A DNA stretch of 64,000 nucleotides from Eutreptiella sp. 'Long Island Sound 2002' (GCA_964036045.1 OZ038388.1:6846058-6910057); one strand, 5' to 3'. Positions 1 through 12,197 are shown, counted from the first letter of the stretch. The notes: generated by a model not told the origin, from the sequence alone. Program-made: numbers and translations.

Positions 1-30
1 TATCTAGGGCATAATTCAAGGACATCTTTC
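1..30 (+). repeat. 3' end of the 5' LTR of copy 1
   Basis: The same 30 bases occur at the right end of the 3' LTR (10268-10297), and a diverged version lies before the primer-binding site of copy 2 on the other strand. The rest of this LTR lies left of the window. Confidence 0.85.
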
Positions 31-42
31 CGGTAGCAGAGA
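31..42 (+). other. Primer-binding site, initiator-Met tRNA type
   Basis: CGGTAGCAGAGA starts at the LTR end. The matching site in copy 2 (12186-12197, - strand) reads TGGTAGCAGAGG, the exact complement of the 3' end of animal-type initiator methionine tRNA (known from the tRNA family). Copy 1 has two mismatches to it. Confidence 0.75.
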
Positions 43-111
43 CAGTCCCTTGTGACCTTTTGAACCGACCCTGAGAAGAAGTGCAGAACAAAAGCTCAAC
101 AACAAGTTCAT

Positions 112-2279
112 CATGTCCACGCCAAGCGTGTAGGTGCGCCAGAGTGCGCGTAGGACCCTAGGTCTGTACGTGGTCTGGATCCATGTACAGCCAATGGCTC
201 CTCTCCATCTTCCCCACGGATGGATTTGTAGTACTCCGCATGTAGGATGTACTCATCCATCTTCTTCTTCAGCTCCTCATACTCCTCAGGTCCTTCAATG
301 GCAGTTGAGGATGAAGCTGGACAATTGGATCTGGATATTGAGGCAGCTACACGTCTGTGGAGGTGACTGAAGCTGTCTCCACCGTGTGCTGCTAAGGCCT
401 CGGTGGTAAGGCCTTTATTTTCTTCCGCCCTTCTGCGTTCTGGATCTCCTTGGGACCCAGATGCGCCACTGAGATGATGTGGAGCTCGGTTAGGTGGTTC
501 ACTCATTGGGTGGGCCATGCTGCCCATTTGTACTTCACTGCATCCCTGGCAAGACGACTAAGACCTGAGTACCCAAGACCATGTTGTCCAACCCCAAGGG
601 CTCCCAAAGTGGGTCCGACCCGAGTCGAAGAACAACATCATCCAAGGCCAACCTACGGTGCCCTGGATCATACGGCCAAGCTGTTGGCCAAACTCCTGTC
701 TGGATCAGAAGATCCAGATGTGACGGCCCTATCGGAGGCCATTAAGGCTAAACTGGGTATTGCAGAACCCTTACCCAAGCCAGAGTTGCCCTCTCTCTCT
801 CCAGGACTGAGTACCCTGGCCGAAGATCTCAAGAGATCAAGGGTCTCAAGGCTGTTGCCTAAGGTCACCTGCCCCAGCCCCTTTCACCCCCGTGCCAGGA
901 CAGTGCCTATGGCTGATCTACAGGACGTGCCTGTCACAGAGATTGAGAGAAGAGGCCTGTCAGCCCTGGCACCTCTTGCCGGCGTGTCGCCATCAGGCCT
1001 AACTCCGGGGGGTGGGAAGACGGGCAGACCAATTGCCCAGGCGAACATCCAGCTGGAATTGCCGGAGTTCGACCCCGAAAATCTGCCCGAATGGGCAGAA
1101 GAATTTGCAGAATTCCTTTTGTTGACTGGCCAATCCCGTGTGGATGTGGCCACCAAATGTTCACTACTAAAATGCTCATGCAAAAAGAAGTTTTTGCAAA
1201 AACAGGTGAAACACATTGTGAAAACCTGTTCTACCTGGGCAGAGGTACTCCTGAGGTTGGACAGAACATTCCCAGTCTATGAGACTGACCTCAGCGTACG
1301 CACACAGATCGAGGAGCTACCTATGCTCCCTGAGTTTCCATCCGCTGCGCGAATTTCTGAGTATGTGTGCGACTTGGAGTACTTATTTTCGAGGATGAAC
1401 GTGGGCTCCTACGGAGCCACTGAGCCCCACCTGTGGCTCATGAGTAAGATCCCCCAGCGTACGTGGGATGATTGCCGCTCAACCTCTGAGAGGAAGAGCA
1501 GGACCCACTCGTACGATGAACTGGTGGATCTCTTGATTGAGCTAGCTCTTGAGAGAGAGAATGACTCCCACATGGAGAAATTCCTCAAGAAGCATTTGGG
1601 ACGAGGTGGTACCCCTACCCCCGAACGTGGCGAAGGGAAGGGGCATAAAAATCCCACTAACACTAACCAGGGAGGTGGTAAAGGGAGGGGCAACCTACGT
1701 GCCATGAACGAGGTTCAACCTGATGCAGGCACACCCCGCCTGTTCTACTGCCGACCTGTCAATGACAAGGGGGGACCTTGTCATGCCTCTGACTGCGATC
1801 TCCGCAGTGGCTGTATGCTGCAGATGAAACGTCAGCAGCATACCAAAGATGGGAAAACTGTGACCCATCAGGACCATTTCAGGTGTACCATCACCTGTGG
1901 TTACTGTGGCAAACGTCGTCACTACGAGGACGAATGCCACATCAAGAAACGCGAGAGTGACAAACTCAAGCGTCAGGAAGCGGAGCGCCAGAAGACCCGG
2001 ACGCCCGCCAGAAATCCCCCGAACGGGGATAAAGGTGGTAAAGGAGGTGGCAAGGGGGGTGGCAAAACTGGACCCCCTAACCCCCAGAGGCGCTCATCAG
2101 CGCCCGTTGCTACACCCACTCCTGCTGCCACACCCGCTCCCGCAGGTGACCCCAAGAAAAGCCCCCAAGGGGATAACGCTACCCCTGAGGGGAATAATTC
2201 CAAGAAGAGGCGCTTGGCCTGGATGGCCAAGTCCCTCATGGCTGCAGGGGTGGATGTGAAGTTCCCTGATGAGGAATAG
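112..2279 (+). pseudogene. gag: gag polyprotein (capsid and zinc knuckle), rearranged at its start
   Basis: The original start is probably ATG at 112, matching ATG 12113 of copy 2. Only about six codons follow before the sequence turns antisense: about 131-545 is inverted, and coding homology to copy 2 resumes near 550. From there an open frame runs to TAG at 2277-2279. It holds a capsid-like helical region (about 1045-1600, starting near LELPEFDPENLPEWAEEF), a basic Gly-rich linker, and one CCHC zinc knuckle (C-x2-C-x4-H-x4-C) at 1896-1937 for RNA packaging. A Gly/Lys/Pro-rich tail follows. The structural protein would form the virus-like particle in the cytoplasm. Confidence 0.88.
131..545 (-). 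other. Internal inversion of the gag 5' segment
   Basis: The - strand of this segment reads as the N-terminal part of gag: AHPMSEPPNRAP near 515 and GSRPRTDLGSYAHSG near 150, matching copy 2's AHPKSEPPLRA and GSPPQNEMGSFLYSG in the same order. The sequence just left (5'UTR, start codon) and just right (LARRLRPEYPRP, like LPRRPRVHEHPRA of copy 2) stays in + orientation. Breakpoints are good to roughly 10 bp. Confidence 0.85.
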
Positions 2280-2573
2280 GGGGACGGCTCCGAAGAGGAG
2301 GACTTGGTTTTCTGGATCCTCGTGAAAATCGGGGATCAGGTTTTTCGAGCGGTGCTTGATACCGGTGCAACACTTTCCATAGTGGCCCGGCGCCTGCTTA
2401 AGACTTTCAGGAAAACTAAGACCGTGGCCATAAGAGTAGGGGATGGGCGTACCATCCATTCTTTGGGGGGGGTCGATGTGACTATATGCCTGGGCGACGA
2501 AACCGTGACCCAACACTGCAGAGTGTTGGACACTGACGCCTTTGACATCGTCATTGGCACCGATTTTCTATGA
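2280..2573 (+). pseudogene. Retropepsin-like aspartic protease domain
   Basis: An Asp protease with active-site motif LDTGATLSIV (DTGA codons about 2357-2368) and a C-terminal IGTDFL segment, about 90 residues, as usual for a retroelement protease that works as a dimer and cuts Gag-Pol. It is in the same frame as gag, separated only by TAG at 2277. It ends at TGA 2571-2573, just after GTDFL, where homologous polyproteins continue. The frame stays open after that stop, so the TGA is probably a nonsense mutation. Confidence 0.85.
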
Positions 2574-5500
2574 AGAAACCCCAAGGTAAAAATGCTGTCT
2601 CTCCAGCGCCCCTATTCTTTGCACTGCGACTTTGGCAGTGGGCTCTTCTCCGTACCTTTGGAGCTGTCAGGACGAAAAGAGTCTGGGCTGCGCTACGCAG
2701 CCAAGACGAACTATCGTACTGAAAACTACCAATTGGCCCGTCACGTTCTTGAAAATGGACTGGCGGCCCTTCAGGTAAACCTGGATGAGATCCAGGTGGA
2801 ATTGTTTGCGAGCCAACAACAGCACATCATGCAGTTGTACTGCTCGAAACCACTGAACAATGCTTTCCGTTTCTTCTGGAAAGCAATGGGCCTAGCGTAT
2901 GCTAACCCTCCCTTCTCCCTGCTCGCGAAGGTTCTAACCAAAATCGCTTATGAGGGAGGAAGGGTTGTTATGTGCACCCCTGACTGGGGTTGCTCTGGTG
3001 AACATGCTTACTGGCACGGTATGCTAGATCGGATGACCGTGGGAAGAGTGCAACTCCCCGACGGCCCCATCTATGTGCCTGAGGACTCAGACACAGCTCT
3101 GCAGGCCCCTGAGTGGGCCAGTTTCCTGTCCATCGTCGATGGATCTCTCAATCCTGTACCCCTGTGTGACCTAGACCAGGTGCTACTCAAAGAGGTCATG
3201 GCCGAAAATTGTGGCCTGACCTTTTATGATCTCAAAAATCGATCTCCTGAGCACCTGTCTGCCACACTTAGAGGGTGTGAATCTCCTGATGGCTATCTGG
3301 AACCTGCAGCTGTAAAAGAGGATGCTGACGACCAACTGTCTGAGATCGCCAGCACTATTCCCTCTGTTGATCCCAGCTGTGTTGACCTAAAACATAGTGC
3401 TTTCCTAGCCCAGCTGTTGCTAGAGGAAGTAGATCTAGAGTCAACCTCTGAACCCACTTCCCCTGTTGGGAAGCCAGTGCTACACATGCAGCCTGTGCAC
3501 ACAGGTGAACCCGTGGCCCGGAGTGCTGATGCTCTGGCGCGGCCTGCTGCAAATAACATGCCATTGTCTGAGCATGACACTCAAGAACTCCGGCGGCTGT
3601 TGTACCTGAAGGCCGAAGGCATTGAGCGCCAAGAGCGGCTGCAATACCTCAGACAGACCTGGAAATCTTCCATCTGGTCTGAGGAGGACGATGAGTCCTT
3701 TACGCTGCCTGACCCTGAGATATGTATTCTCTACACTATGGGCAGCAATGTCCCCCTGAGTGGGACGATGGTACTGTGCCTGCCGAAACTGCTGATCGGC
3801 AGAAAAAAAAAGAACATGGAAAGAGCAACCTCCATGCTGAGGAGGATTTCCTTCAGAAACTCGAGAGTCTTAACCTTGACCCCCGCCTGAAGAAACTGCT
3901 GATAACCTATGAGGAGGTGTTCGGCGCCTTGCCGCCTCCCCTTTCTTGTAAAAAACTGGTCCAGATGGACCTGAAATTGAAACCAGAATTTGGAAAGACG
4001 CGAGTGAGGCGTCGTCCCTATCCCGCTCCACAGGAACAGGTTGAAGAAATCGAGCGCCAGATCCAAGAATGCATTGATGCTGGCCTCGTTGAGGTATAAA
4101 CACGGGGACTATCCCCATCACTGCAGTCCCTGTTTCCTTGTTGCTAAACCAGGGTCGACTGCCCTACGTCTTGTTGTAGACTATGGTGAGGTCAACAAGA
4201 AAACCCAGAACCACTCAGGGAGTATTCCTAACATGGAAAACACCCTGGAGCGTATTGCCAAATGCAGGTATAAGACCAAAATGGACAAACGCTCTGGTTT
4301 CTGGCAGGTGGACCTAACCGCCGCAGCTCAGGAGCTGTTGGCCTTTATAACCCCTAAGGGTCGTGTCTTCAAGTGGAAGGTTATGCCTTTCGGGGTGGCT
4401 AATGCCCCAGCGCTCTTCCAGGAGCTCATGAACAAAATTTTGTACATACTGAGGCGCAGGCCCCTAGTACAAAAGTTGATTTCTCGGGGTGCAGAAATGG
4501 AGGCCCACATCGACGACGTGCGTTTGGGTACTAATACCAAAGAGGACCACGTCCTTCTCCTCCGTGAATTTTTCATTGTCTGTCAAGAAAGCCATCTCCG
4601 AATCAAACTCGAAAAATGTGAGTTTATGAAAGAGGAGATGGGGTATTTGGGTTTCGACGTGGGGTATGGCTGGTGGAAACCAGCCGCGTCTAAGATGCAG
4701 CCCCTACAGGACATGCAGAGTCGCGATGACCCTAAGAAGGGTCTACACGATGTGAGGAGTTTTGTGGGCGCCTGTAATTTCTATCGGCGTCACATCCGCA
4801 ATTTTACTTACTCCTCTGCACCCCTCACTGACCTGATCAAGAAAACTACTCCCTGGAGGTGGACCTCCAGAGAGGAAGAGTGTTTCCAGGAGTTGAAGAG
4901 GAAGATTGCCTCCTCCAACTGCCTGGGAGTGCCCCGCCCTGAGGGCGAGATGATCCTGATCACTGATGCCAGTGATGTAGGGGGGGGTGGTACGATCTAC
5001 CAATGGCAGGAGCTTAACCCCGCTGAACTAACCCACTGCCATTATCGTACTACTGGACTGAACCGTGATGGTTCGTTGAAACATGACTATCCTACCAGTG
5101 AGTGGCGACTGGTACCACTAGGACACTGGAACTGGAAATGGAACCAAGCGCGTTCCAACTACAGCACCTATGACCAGGAACTCCTGGCCGGTATGTTGGT
5201 GCTTTCGTCACAATCCCGACTCCTGGGATCTAACCCTATTGTCTGGCTGTGTGACCAGGAGCCTGTGAAGTCTTTTCAGAAGGGCCCACCACCAGAAAAG
5301 GCAAAGCTAAAACGGTGGTGGACTTACCTGAGCCAGTTCAGGCTGACAGTGCATCATATCCCCGGGATTAAGAATGAACTGTCTGACTATATATCGCGCA
5401 ACAACTTCGATGCGCTTATTGGTGAGAGCTCTGAGGCGCTCGCCAAAGAGGCTTTCCAGCGTATGGATGTCCAGCTTGACCTGTCCATGCACACTGCTGG

Positions 5501-6596
5501 AATCCTGGAGGGTTGGAGTCTAACCGACTATCAGTCAGAGTATGAAAAAATTCTCCAAACCCTCAGCACTGGTCTCGAACCCCGTGTCATTGACGGGCAC
5601 CAGTGGTATAAAAACAATCAGTACCTCTTCTACGAGGACCGAATTGTGGTGCCTGAGGCACGACTGGATGGGTGCCTACAGTGGTCCCATCTCAGTTCTG
5701 GTCACACTGGCGCTAATCGCTCAGTGGACTTCTTCCGTGAGTGTTTCTACTCTAGTCTAACCCTGACTGAACTGAGGTCGCGTATGCAGACCATTGTGGA
5801 TGCTTGTGGCTGTCACGCCAGCAAGCAGAGCGACAGTAGGGATAGGGGCCTGATCTCCAGCTTACCTATACCCTATTGTGCTAACTCTCTTCACTACGTG
5901 GATTACATCCACGGCCTACCACGCTTTGGCGGCTATGATAGTTGCCTCGTGGTCACCTGTGGTCTATCACGCTTCACCCGTGTGTTCCCACGCAATAAGA
6001 AAATCACAGGTGAGCAGACTGTGAAAATGTTGGTCGAACAATGGTTCGAACCCTATGGAGCACCTAAGCAGGTGCACTCTGATGAAGATGTACGCATCCG
6101 CAGTGACACTGGGTGGTACAAACGAGTGCTAAATGCCCTCAACGTGGAGGTAACCACAGGTGTGCCCTATACCCACACGTCTAACCCTCTCTGTGAGAGA
6201 CAGAACCGTGTGGTGGAGCAAAACTTAAGAATCCTGATGAAACAGGAGCGCACCAAGGACTGGGTACGCCTAGTGCCCTGGGCAGTGCTGTCCATGAACT
6301 CACAGCGGAGCTCTTCTACGGGTTTCACCCCCCACGAACTGTTCCATGGAGGACGACCTGCTTGGTTCTTCAAAACTTCCTTTCCTGAGGACCTCAAGAG
6401 CCCTGTGGGAGATTGGCTGGAACACAAGCAGTCTCTGGCTAACCAGGCTGGTACTAACCGGAGGCACATTTGTGACCGTGAACAGAGCCGACGGGACCGC
6501 CTACGGCGACCTGCCAGCTTCAAGGTTGGTGACCTTGTTTTGGTACACCATTCACGCATACCCTCCTGGCCACGTAACTGCCTACAGGACCCTTAA
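2574..6596 (+). pseudogene. pol: pol: reverse transcriptase, RNase H, integrase (frameshifted)
   Basis: Frame one runs 2574-3890 and holds a linker without a recognised fold. The coding frame moves near 3720-3810, a stretch that includes a 9-A run, then returns to the first frame at about 4093-4099. RT: VVDYGEVNK near 4170, MPFGVANAPALF near 4383, and catalytic HIDD at 4506-4517 in place of the common YVDD. RNase H: LITDASDVGG near 4960, then YSTYDQELLA. Integrase: HHCC zinc finger about 5700-5815, first Asp in VDYIHG (about 5900), second in HSDEDV (about 6078), Glu in CERQNR (about 6195). It stops at TAA 6594-6596 inside a motif that normally continues. It would copy the RNA and insert the cDNA. 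Confidence 0.92.
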
Positions 6597-7073
6597 TTTG
6601 GACCCTATCGTATCATCAGGATAGATGGATCCAGGATCCATGTCAGGTGCAGTCCACGTCTAGGTGGTGAACTGCTGTGTGCACCTAAGCAGTTGAGGCA
6701 CTATCACTCCCCTGACGACTTGTCTTGGGATGAGTGGCGCCTCAGCGACAGTGAGATTGAACGTATAGACCTAGAGAACGCTGCCAGTCCAGAGGAGGCA
6801 GACGAACTCCAAGAGATGACTGCCGATGAGATGGCAGTCGATGGTTACTACGTGGTTGCAGGCATTGCTCGCCACGAGTATAAACAGGGCTGGAATTTCC
6901 TTACCCTGTGGGATGGCTATGGGTTGTCTGAGGCGACCTGGGAACCTATGTCAGCCTTCATACAACCAGATGGGAGTATCAACCCCATCTTCCGCACTTA
7001 CCTCGTTGAGAACAACGAGGGGCAGCTCCTAACCCGTGCTGAGACTATGTCCCAGCGTAAGAAGCGAAACTAA
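6597..7073 (+). pseudogene. Pol C-terminus with chromodomain, cut off by a stop codon
   Basis: The frame continues from the integrase after TAA 6594-6596, starting FGPYRIIRIDG, the usual integrase C-terminal (GPY/F) module. A chromodomain follows at about 6840-6960: YYVVAGIARHEYKQGW then FLTLWDGY..ATWEP, the aromatic and WEP pattern of chromodomains that steer integration to modified histones. One base change explains the stop, because the residue before FGPY is commonly aromatic. The protein ends at TAA about 7071-7073. Confidence 0.85.
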
Positions 7074-9582
7074 TCTCCCTGTGTCAGTCTGTGCCCTGCA
7101 GACCCATGCCTATGGTTTGCAGCGTGAGCCAGGTGGCCGCTTATCATGATTGCAGCCACCCAGCGAGTGTGTGCCTTGTTGACCATGTGTTGCATGGGTA
7201 CTGCCCTAATGTAATGACCTTGGAGAGCCAACGAAGAACGGTGGCTTACTACACCAGGTGGGAATGACAAGCAAGGTGTTATGAGGCAAGGTGTGTCTTC
7301 CCTCCTTGGGGACAAGCGAGCCCACAGTTAGGACCCCTGACTGGTCCAGACCCATGGGGTTCTACCCTTCCTTACAGGGTTTACCATACCCCTAAAAGTG
7401 CTACGTATGTCTGTGTGTGTCTCACTTCTCTCCCCAGCGTGGCTCCCGGAGACCGGGCTTCGCTGACGTCGGACCGAAGGTCCTAATCAGGTACTATTAC
7501 CACTCCTATGGCGCCCAATTTCTGTGCTGGCGCCTATCCTTGGGGTAGGACGGCAAAAGCCCTACCTACTAGAGGGGAGGGGTGACCAAGTGTGCTAAGG
7601 GCATACAAAACGCCCATTTTTGCTACAGGCCAAAAGCTAACGCACTCCCCTGCCCACGAGGAAAAGCACGCGGGACAGGAGACACCACTACACTACACTC
7701 ACTAACGCTAGCACCGGCCTTCGAAGGCAGGGTGAGCACTCATCACTTGCACTCAGCTCCTGCCAGGCCTGCTGACCCTAACCCCTACACACGCTACTGG
7801 GTGCTGCTGACGAAGATCACGCAGGCCCTAGTGGCCCTCCTGTGAAGAGGACAAGAGAACACAGCGCTCCTAAGCAGCTGTGGCCTAACAGGGGACGCCA
7901 CAACGCGTTTCCCCTGCTAGGGCTTGGAGGGAAGGGGTGCTCTCGTTGCGTGCTCAGCGCAGATGTCGTTGAGGTCGAACTGCCCTCGCCAGTCCTGGCT
8001 GAGGCACAGTCATTTGATTTGTGATCAGCGCCCCTGTTTTGCTGGGGCAGAAAAATGGATAGCCGCCGAAGGCAGCTGCTGCGTGCACCAATCACCCCTA
8101 ACCTCTCCCACCTGTACAACAGAGGCAAATGAAGGGGTGTTTGCGGCGGAGGAACCAAGCCAAACTCCCCGTATTATACCCTTCTCAGTGTGACCTATAA
8201 TACACTGTCCGCAAACACGCTGACGGATCAGCTCCCCTGTCAAGCAAGCAAGCTTTAAGAGACTCCTCAGGTTCTCTTAAAGAACGTACCGAGGAGCCTC
8301 TGGGTAACCTAAACAAGGTTTACCGTGCGCAATTCGCGTGGCCTACCCTTTAATGCATCATGTGCACGCAGGGAAGGGAGGCTGAACCACTGACTCAACC
8401 AGGAGGTGAGCTCCTCCTGGGCTAACCTACCTTACTCACCATGCATCGTGTGAATGCCGAATTGAAACGAACACAAAACAAGCCTAAGCGTTTTAAGCAA
8501 CCCTACTTTAACGCCACGGCCGCACACGAACAAACGCTTTTTGTACTTACCTGTGAAGAAGAAAACAAGGGTGAATTTGGGGTACAGGTAAAGCGTCACA
8601 GCGTGTGGATGCCTCGATTAGGCACATGCATCGCGAGCACAGCGCATATTCTAACCCTACGTGCGCGCTGCGCGCTCCATTCGCATCACATACCTTTCAT
8701 TCCTGTTTTTACCTGTGCAGAGCACGAGAGAAGAACACCCGACCCCCGAACGAGCACAGCGTTGACAACCCTAACGTTTTAACGAAACAACCAACACGAA
8801 CGCAATGCGTGAGTGTGAGGTAACACTGACATACCTGAGAGATGGGTTGTTGACCTGCTCTGTGGTGTGGGCTGAATTTGAATACTTGACTCTGAAGTTT
8901 ATAAAAACTTTGATGCAACTGTGCAAAAATTTCCTTTAGAAGTTTAAAAACTACGGCTCATACCTGCTTTTCCAAAAGCCGTTTACGCTTGCGCAACCCT
9001 TTTCTTGGAGTCCGCTTCCTTTGCGCTTGTCTGCGACTTTGAGTTATGTGTAAAAAATGACAATTTCCCGCGTGGTTTCGTCGATTTTTAACGATTTCAC
9101 TTGCTAAATCGCACCCCCTTCCGCTAAACCGCAGGAATCACTCCCTGCTGGTTACATTTTCTATTTTTTCCAGCTCCTGGAGGTTTGTGTCCTCCATTGG
9201 GAGCATTGCTCCGCCCTGGCCCTTGGTGAGGACGTATACTAAAACGCTGTTTATACAGCGATAGCCGTCCGCATTAGAGCGTTCGACTGTACCCTAGTGG
9301 GCAAGCATATGTGCTCTAGGGAGGGAGTCCTGGGTTCAAACCCCACTACCCCCAAACTTTTTCCAAAAGTTTTCGTCGCACGCCGGCGACTTTTGAGGAA
9401 TGCCCCTTCGAAGGGACATCATTCACGGTACATTACACTGTTTTTCAAGGGTACCTACAGTGTGATAGGCTTCTACGAAGTGATGAGGATGTTTTTGGTA
9501 AGTTTAATGCATTTTCTGAGGTGATTTTGGGAATATTTGAGCCTGTTTCCTTGGTCCTACTAGCTTGATCAACTAGTACTCC
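7074..9582 (+). other. Long non-coding 3' region of copy 1
   Basis: About 2.5 kb between the pol stop and the polypurine tract, far longer than in most Ty3 elements. Short open frames here resemble no known protein. It includes a tRNA-like box B stretch near 9330 and T-rich tracts. It may hold old insertions or an accessory region that has lost its frame. Confidence 0.6.
9262..9352 (+). other. tRNA-like sequence (box A/box B-like), possible SINE head or tRNA relic
   Basis: GGGTTCAAACCCC (about 9333-9345) fits a Pol III B box and T arm. Upstream, CCCTAG and CTAGGG pair as a stem, and a weak A-box-like stretch lies near 9276. No clean cloverleaf is visible, so it is not called a tRNA gene. Confidence 0.3.
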
Positions 9583-9590
9583 AGGGGGGA
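9583..9590 (+). other. Polypurine tract
   Basis: AGGGGGGA sits directly before the 3' LTR, where the plus-strand primer of Ty3/gypsy cDNA synthesis is expected. Confidence 0.75.
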
Positions 9591-10297
9591 GTAAGAAAAA
9601 GTCACTGCCATGTCTTTCTTGGAGGGCTTGATCCAGGCCAAGCCCCCCTTAAAACCCTTTTGCTGATGCTAAGACAAACTTAAGTGTTTTTGTCTCTCTT
9701 TTGTTGCCTAAAGTACACTTTCTCAAAGTAACTAGGGTTACAACCCTAGCCCGCCATGAAGTTCACCCCTACCACTCAACTGAGCGGAGGTACCTTCCTT
9801 CATGGAGGATATACCGAAATAAAACAGGCATTTCATGCTTTAGGCCTTGGAGGTTAAGCCTAGTGGTCTCCCACCCCAAGACCCCTATACTCAATTGTTT
9901 CTACCACTTATTGTGGTCCTACTTTGTACCTGTTTCGGAATTCAGTTGCCTGGCCAAGTCATTTTCTGTGTGGTCCTGACATCTATGCCCCACATTCCTA
10001 ACCAGTACCATTACACCCAAAAGAGTGCACATAAAGTGCCTAATGCTATCTCTGAGGCAAGAGTCAGACCAATTTTCATATAAAATCTTTTGTATTGTCC
10101 ATTTGTGATTGAATCTTTGTGTATAAACCTGCTTTGTCTATCTGCAGCCCTTCTGTGTTACACTGGATTCCAAAACCAATCATTGATTCGATCCACATCC
10201 TGTCCTTGCTCTACTTGCTGCTTTGGTTGGGGTTTTCAACTACAAAACCTGCAGGAATACATCAAAATATCTAGGGCATAATTCAAGGACATCTTTC
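9591..10297 (+). repeat. 3' LTR of copy 1
   Basis: About 707 bp, starting GTAAGAAAAAG after the polypurine tract and ending GACATCTTTC like the 5' LTR end at 30. The same sequence in reverse complement is at 12198-12907 with clear divergence and small indels. Confidence 0.88.
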
Positions 10298-10300
10298 TTA

Positions 10301-12113
10301 AAATGATCCTGATGGGTCAGCGTTTTCCCATCTTTGGAATGTTGCTGTCGTTTCATCTGCAGCATACAGCTACTGCGGTGGTCGCAGTCAGGGGCATGAC
10401 AAGGTCCCCCCTTGTCATTGACAAGTTTACAGTAGAACAGAGGGGGTGTACCTGCATCAGGTTTAACCTCATTCATGGCACGTAGGTTACCCCTTCCTTT
10501 ACCACCTCCCAGGTTGGCGTTAGTGGGATTTTTAGGCCCTTTCCCTTCGCCACGTTCGGGGGTAGGGGTACCACCTCGACCCAAGTGCTTCTTGAGGAAT
10601 TTCTCCATGTGGGAGTCATTCTCCCTCTCAGGAACTAGCTCAATCAGCAGGTTCACCAGTTCGTCGTACTAGTGGGTCCGGCTTTTCCTCTCAGAGGTAG
10701 CGCGGCAGTCATCCCACGTACGTTGGGGAATCTTACTCATGAGCCACAGGTGGGGCTCAGTGGCTCCATAGGAGCCAACGTTCATCCGTGAAAACAGATA
10801 CTCTAGGTCGCACACGTATTCAAAGACTCGCGCAGCGGAAGGAAACTCAGGGAGCATAGGTAGCTCCTCTATCTGTGTGCGCACACTGAGGTCAGTCTCA
10901 TGGACTGGGAATGTTTTCTCCAGTCTTTGGAGTACGTGAGCCCAGGTTGAACAGGTTTTCACAATCTGTTTCACCTGTTTTTGCAAAAATTTCTTTTTGC
11001 ATGAGCGTTTCAGCAGTGAGCATTTGGTGGCCACATCCACATGGGATTGGCCAGTTAGCAAAAGAAACTCAGCAAATTCTTCTGCCCATTCGGGCAGATT
11101 TTTCGGGTCGAACTCCGGCAATTCTAGCTGGATGTTCGCCTGGGCAATCAGTCTGCCCATCTTCCCGGCCCCCGGGGTTAGGCCTGAAGGGGGGGGAGCT
11201 ACGCCGGCAAGGGGTGCCAAGGCTGACAGCCCTCTTTTCTCAGTCTGCGTCACAGGCACGTCCTGTATATCAGCAATTGGGACTGTCCTGGCGCGCGGAT
11301 GAAAAGGGCTGGGGCAAGTGACCTTGGGTAGAAACCTGGACACCCTTGATCTTTTGAGATCATCAGCCAAGGTGCTCAATCCGGCTGAAGGTGAGAGTAG
11401 CGCTGGCTTGGGTAAGGGTTCAGTGATACCCGATTTACCCTTGACAGCCTCTGACAGAGCTGTCACATCCGGGTCTTCCGATCCGGATAGAAGTTTGGCC
11501 AAAAGTTCGGCCGTGCGATCCAGAGCCCCATAGGTGGGCTCTGGGCGAAGAGGATCCAGACTCTTTTCAGGAGCCATTGAAGTTATCGGCAGGTCTGGAT
11601 GCCATGCTCTCGGGTGCTCGTGTACTCTTGGTCGTCTCGGTAGTGATACTGTGTCCGCCATGTCTGTAGATGACCCCGAATAAAGGAAGGAACCCATCTC
11701 ATTTTGGGGCGGCGACCCGAGGGCATCAAGAGGTATTTCTCCATCTTCTCCTACGGTGGACTTGTGGTACTCTCGTGGAGCATAAACTCGTCCATCCTCC
11801 TTCGTAGGTCCTCTTGTTCTTCAGGACCACCTCCAAGAACAGTAGAAGACGAGGCCGGACAGGCCGACCGGGCTATGGAGGCTTCGACACGCCTGCGGAG
11901 CCTTTGCAGGCTGTCCTCACCAAGGGCCGCTAAGGTCTCCATGGTTAATGGTGTTGTTCTGGGCGGATTTAGATTCGCCCTTCTGTGCTCTGGATCTTCC
12001 TGAGACCCAGATGCTGCTCTGAGTGGCGGTTCACTCTTTGGGTGGGCTACACTGCCAAGTTGGACTTGTACACTTTTGATTGGCCAGGTTCGGGAAGACA
12101 GTTGAGTGGACAT
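10301..12113 (-). pseudogene. gag: gag of copy 2, frameshifted and 3'-truncated
   Basis: ATG 12113 (MSTQLSSRTW) opens a frame that ends near 11751 after MDEFMLH. The next frame (from about 11765 down to 10669) continues the same protein, and a one-base deletion by comparison with copy 1 explains the break. A further frame break near 10660 separates KSRTH from NLLIELVPE. The capsid region closely matches copy 1. This copy shows the undisturbed order of the gag N-terminus and so reveals the inversion in copy 1. Confidence 0.85.
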
Positions 12114-12185
12114 GTTCAATGTGCTTTTCAGTGTGCTTTTCTTGTGCTTCTGCTCAGAGTCGGGTCGAAAGGTACTCAGGGTCTG

Positions 12186-12197
12186 CCTCTGCTACCA
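12186..12197 (-). other. Primer-binding site of copy 2
   Basis: On the - strand TGGTAGCAGAGG, a 12-of-12 complement to the animal-type initiator-Met tRNA 3' end, immediately after the LTR. Confidence 0.8.

Larger units (their letters stand above)
1..10297 (+). mobile_element. Ty3/gypsy chromovirus LTR retrotransposon, copy 1 (decayed, 5' LTR cut by window edge)
   Basis: Order on the + strand: last 30 bp of the 5' LTR, primer-binding site, gag, retropepsin, reverse transcriptase, RNase H, integrase, chromodomain, long non-coding tail, polypurine tract, 3' LTR. The RT-RNaseH-IN order with a C-terminal chromodomain defines the chromovirus branch of Ty3/gypsy. The first 30 bases of the window recur at 10268-10297, which fixes the LTR end. 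Lesions: inversion of about 131-545, stops at 2277, 2571 and 6594, and frame changes near 3720-3810 and 4093-4099. The right end joins antisense gag of a second copy, so this element probably inserted into that older one. Not viable as it stands. Confidence 0.93.

Noticed and set aside
111-527. Open - strand frame of 138 codons
   Set aside because: It is the inverted gag N-terminus of copy 1, not a separate gene.
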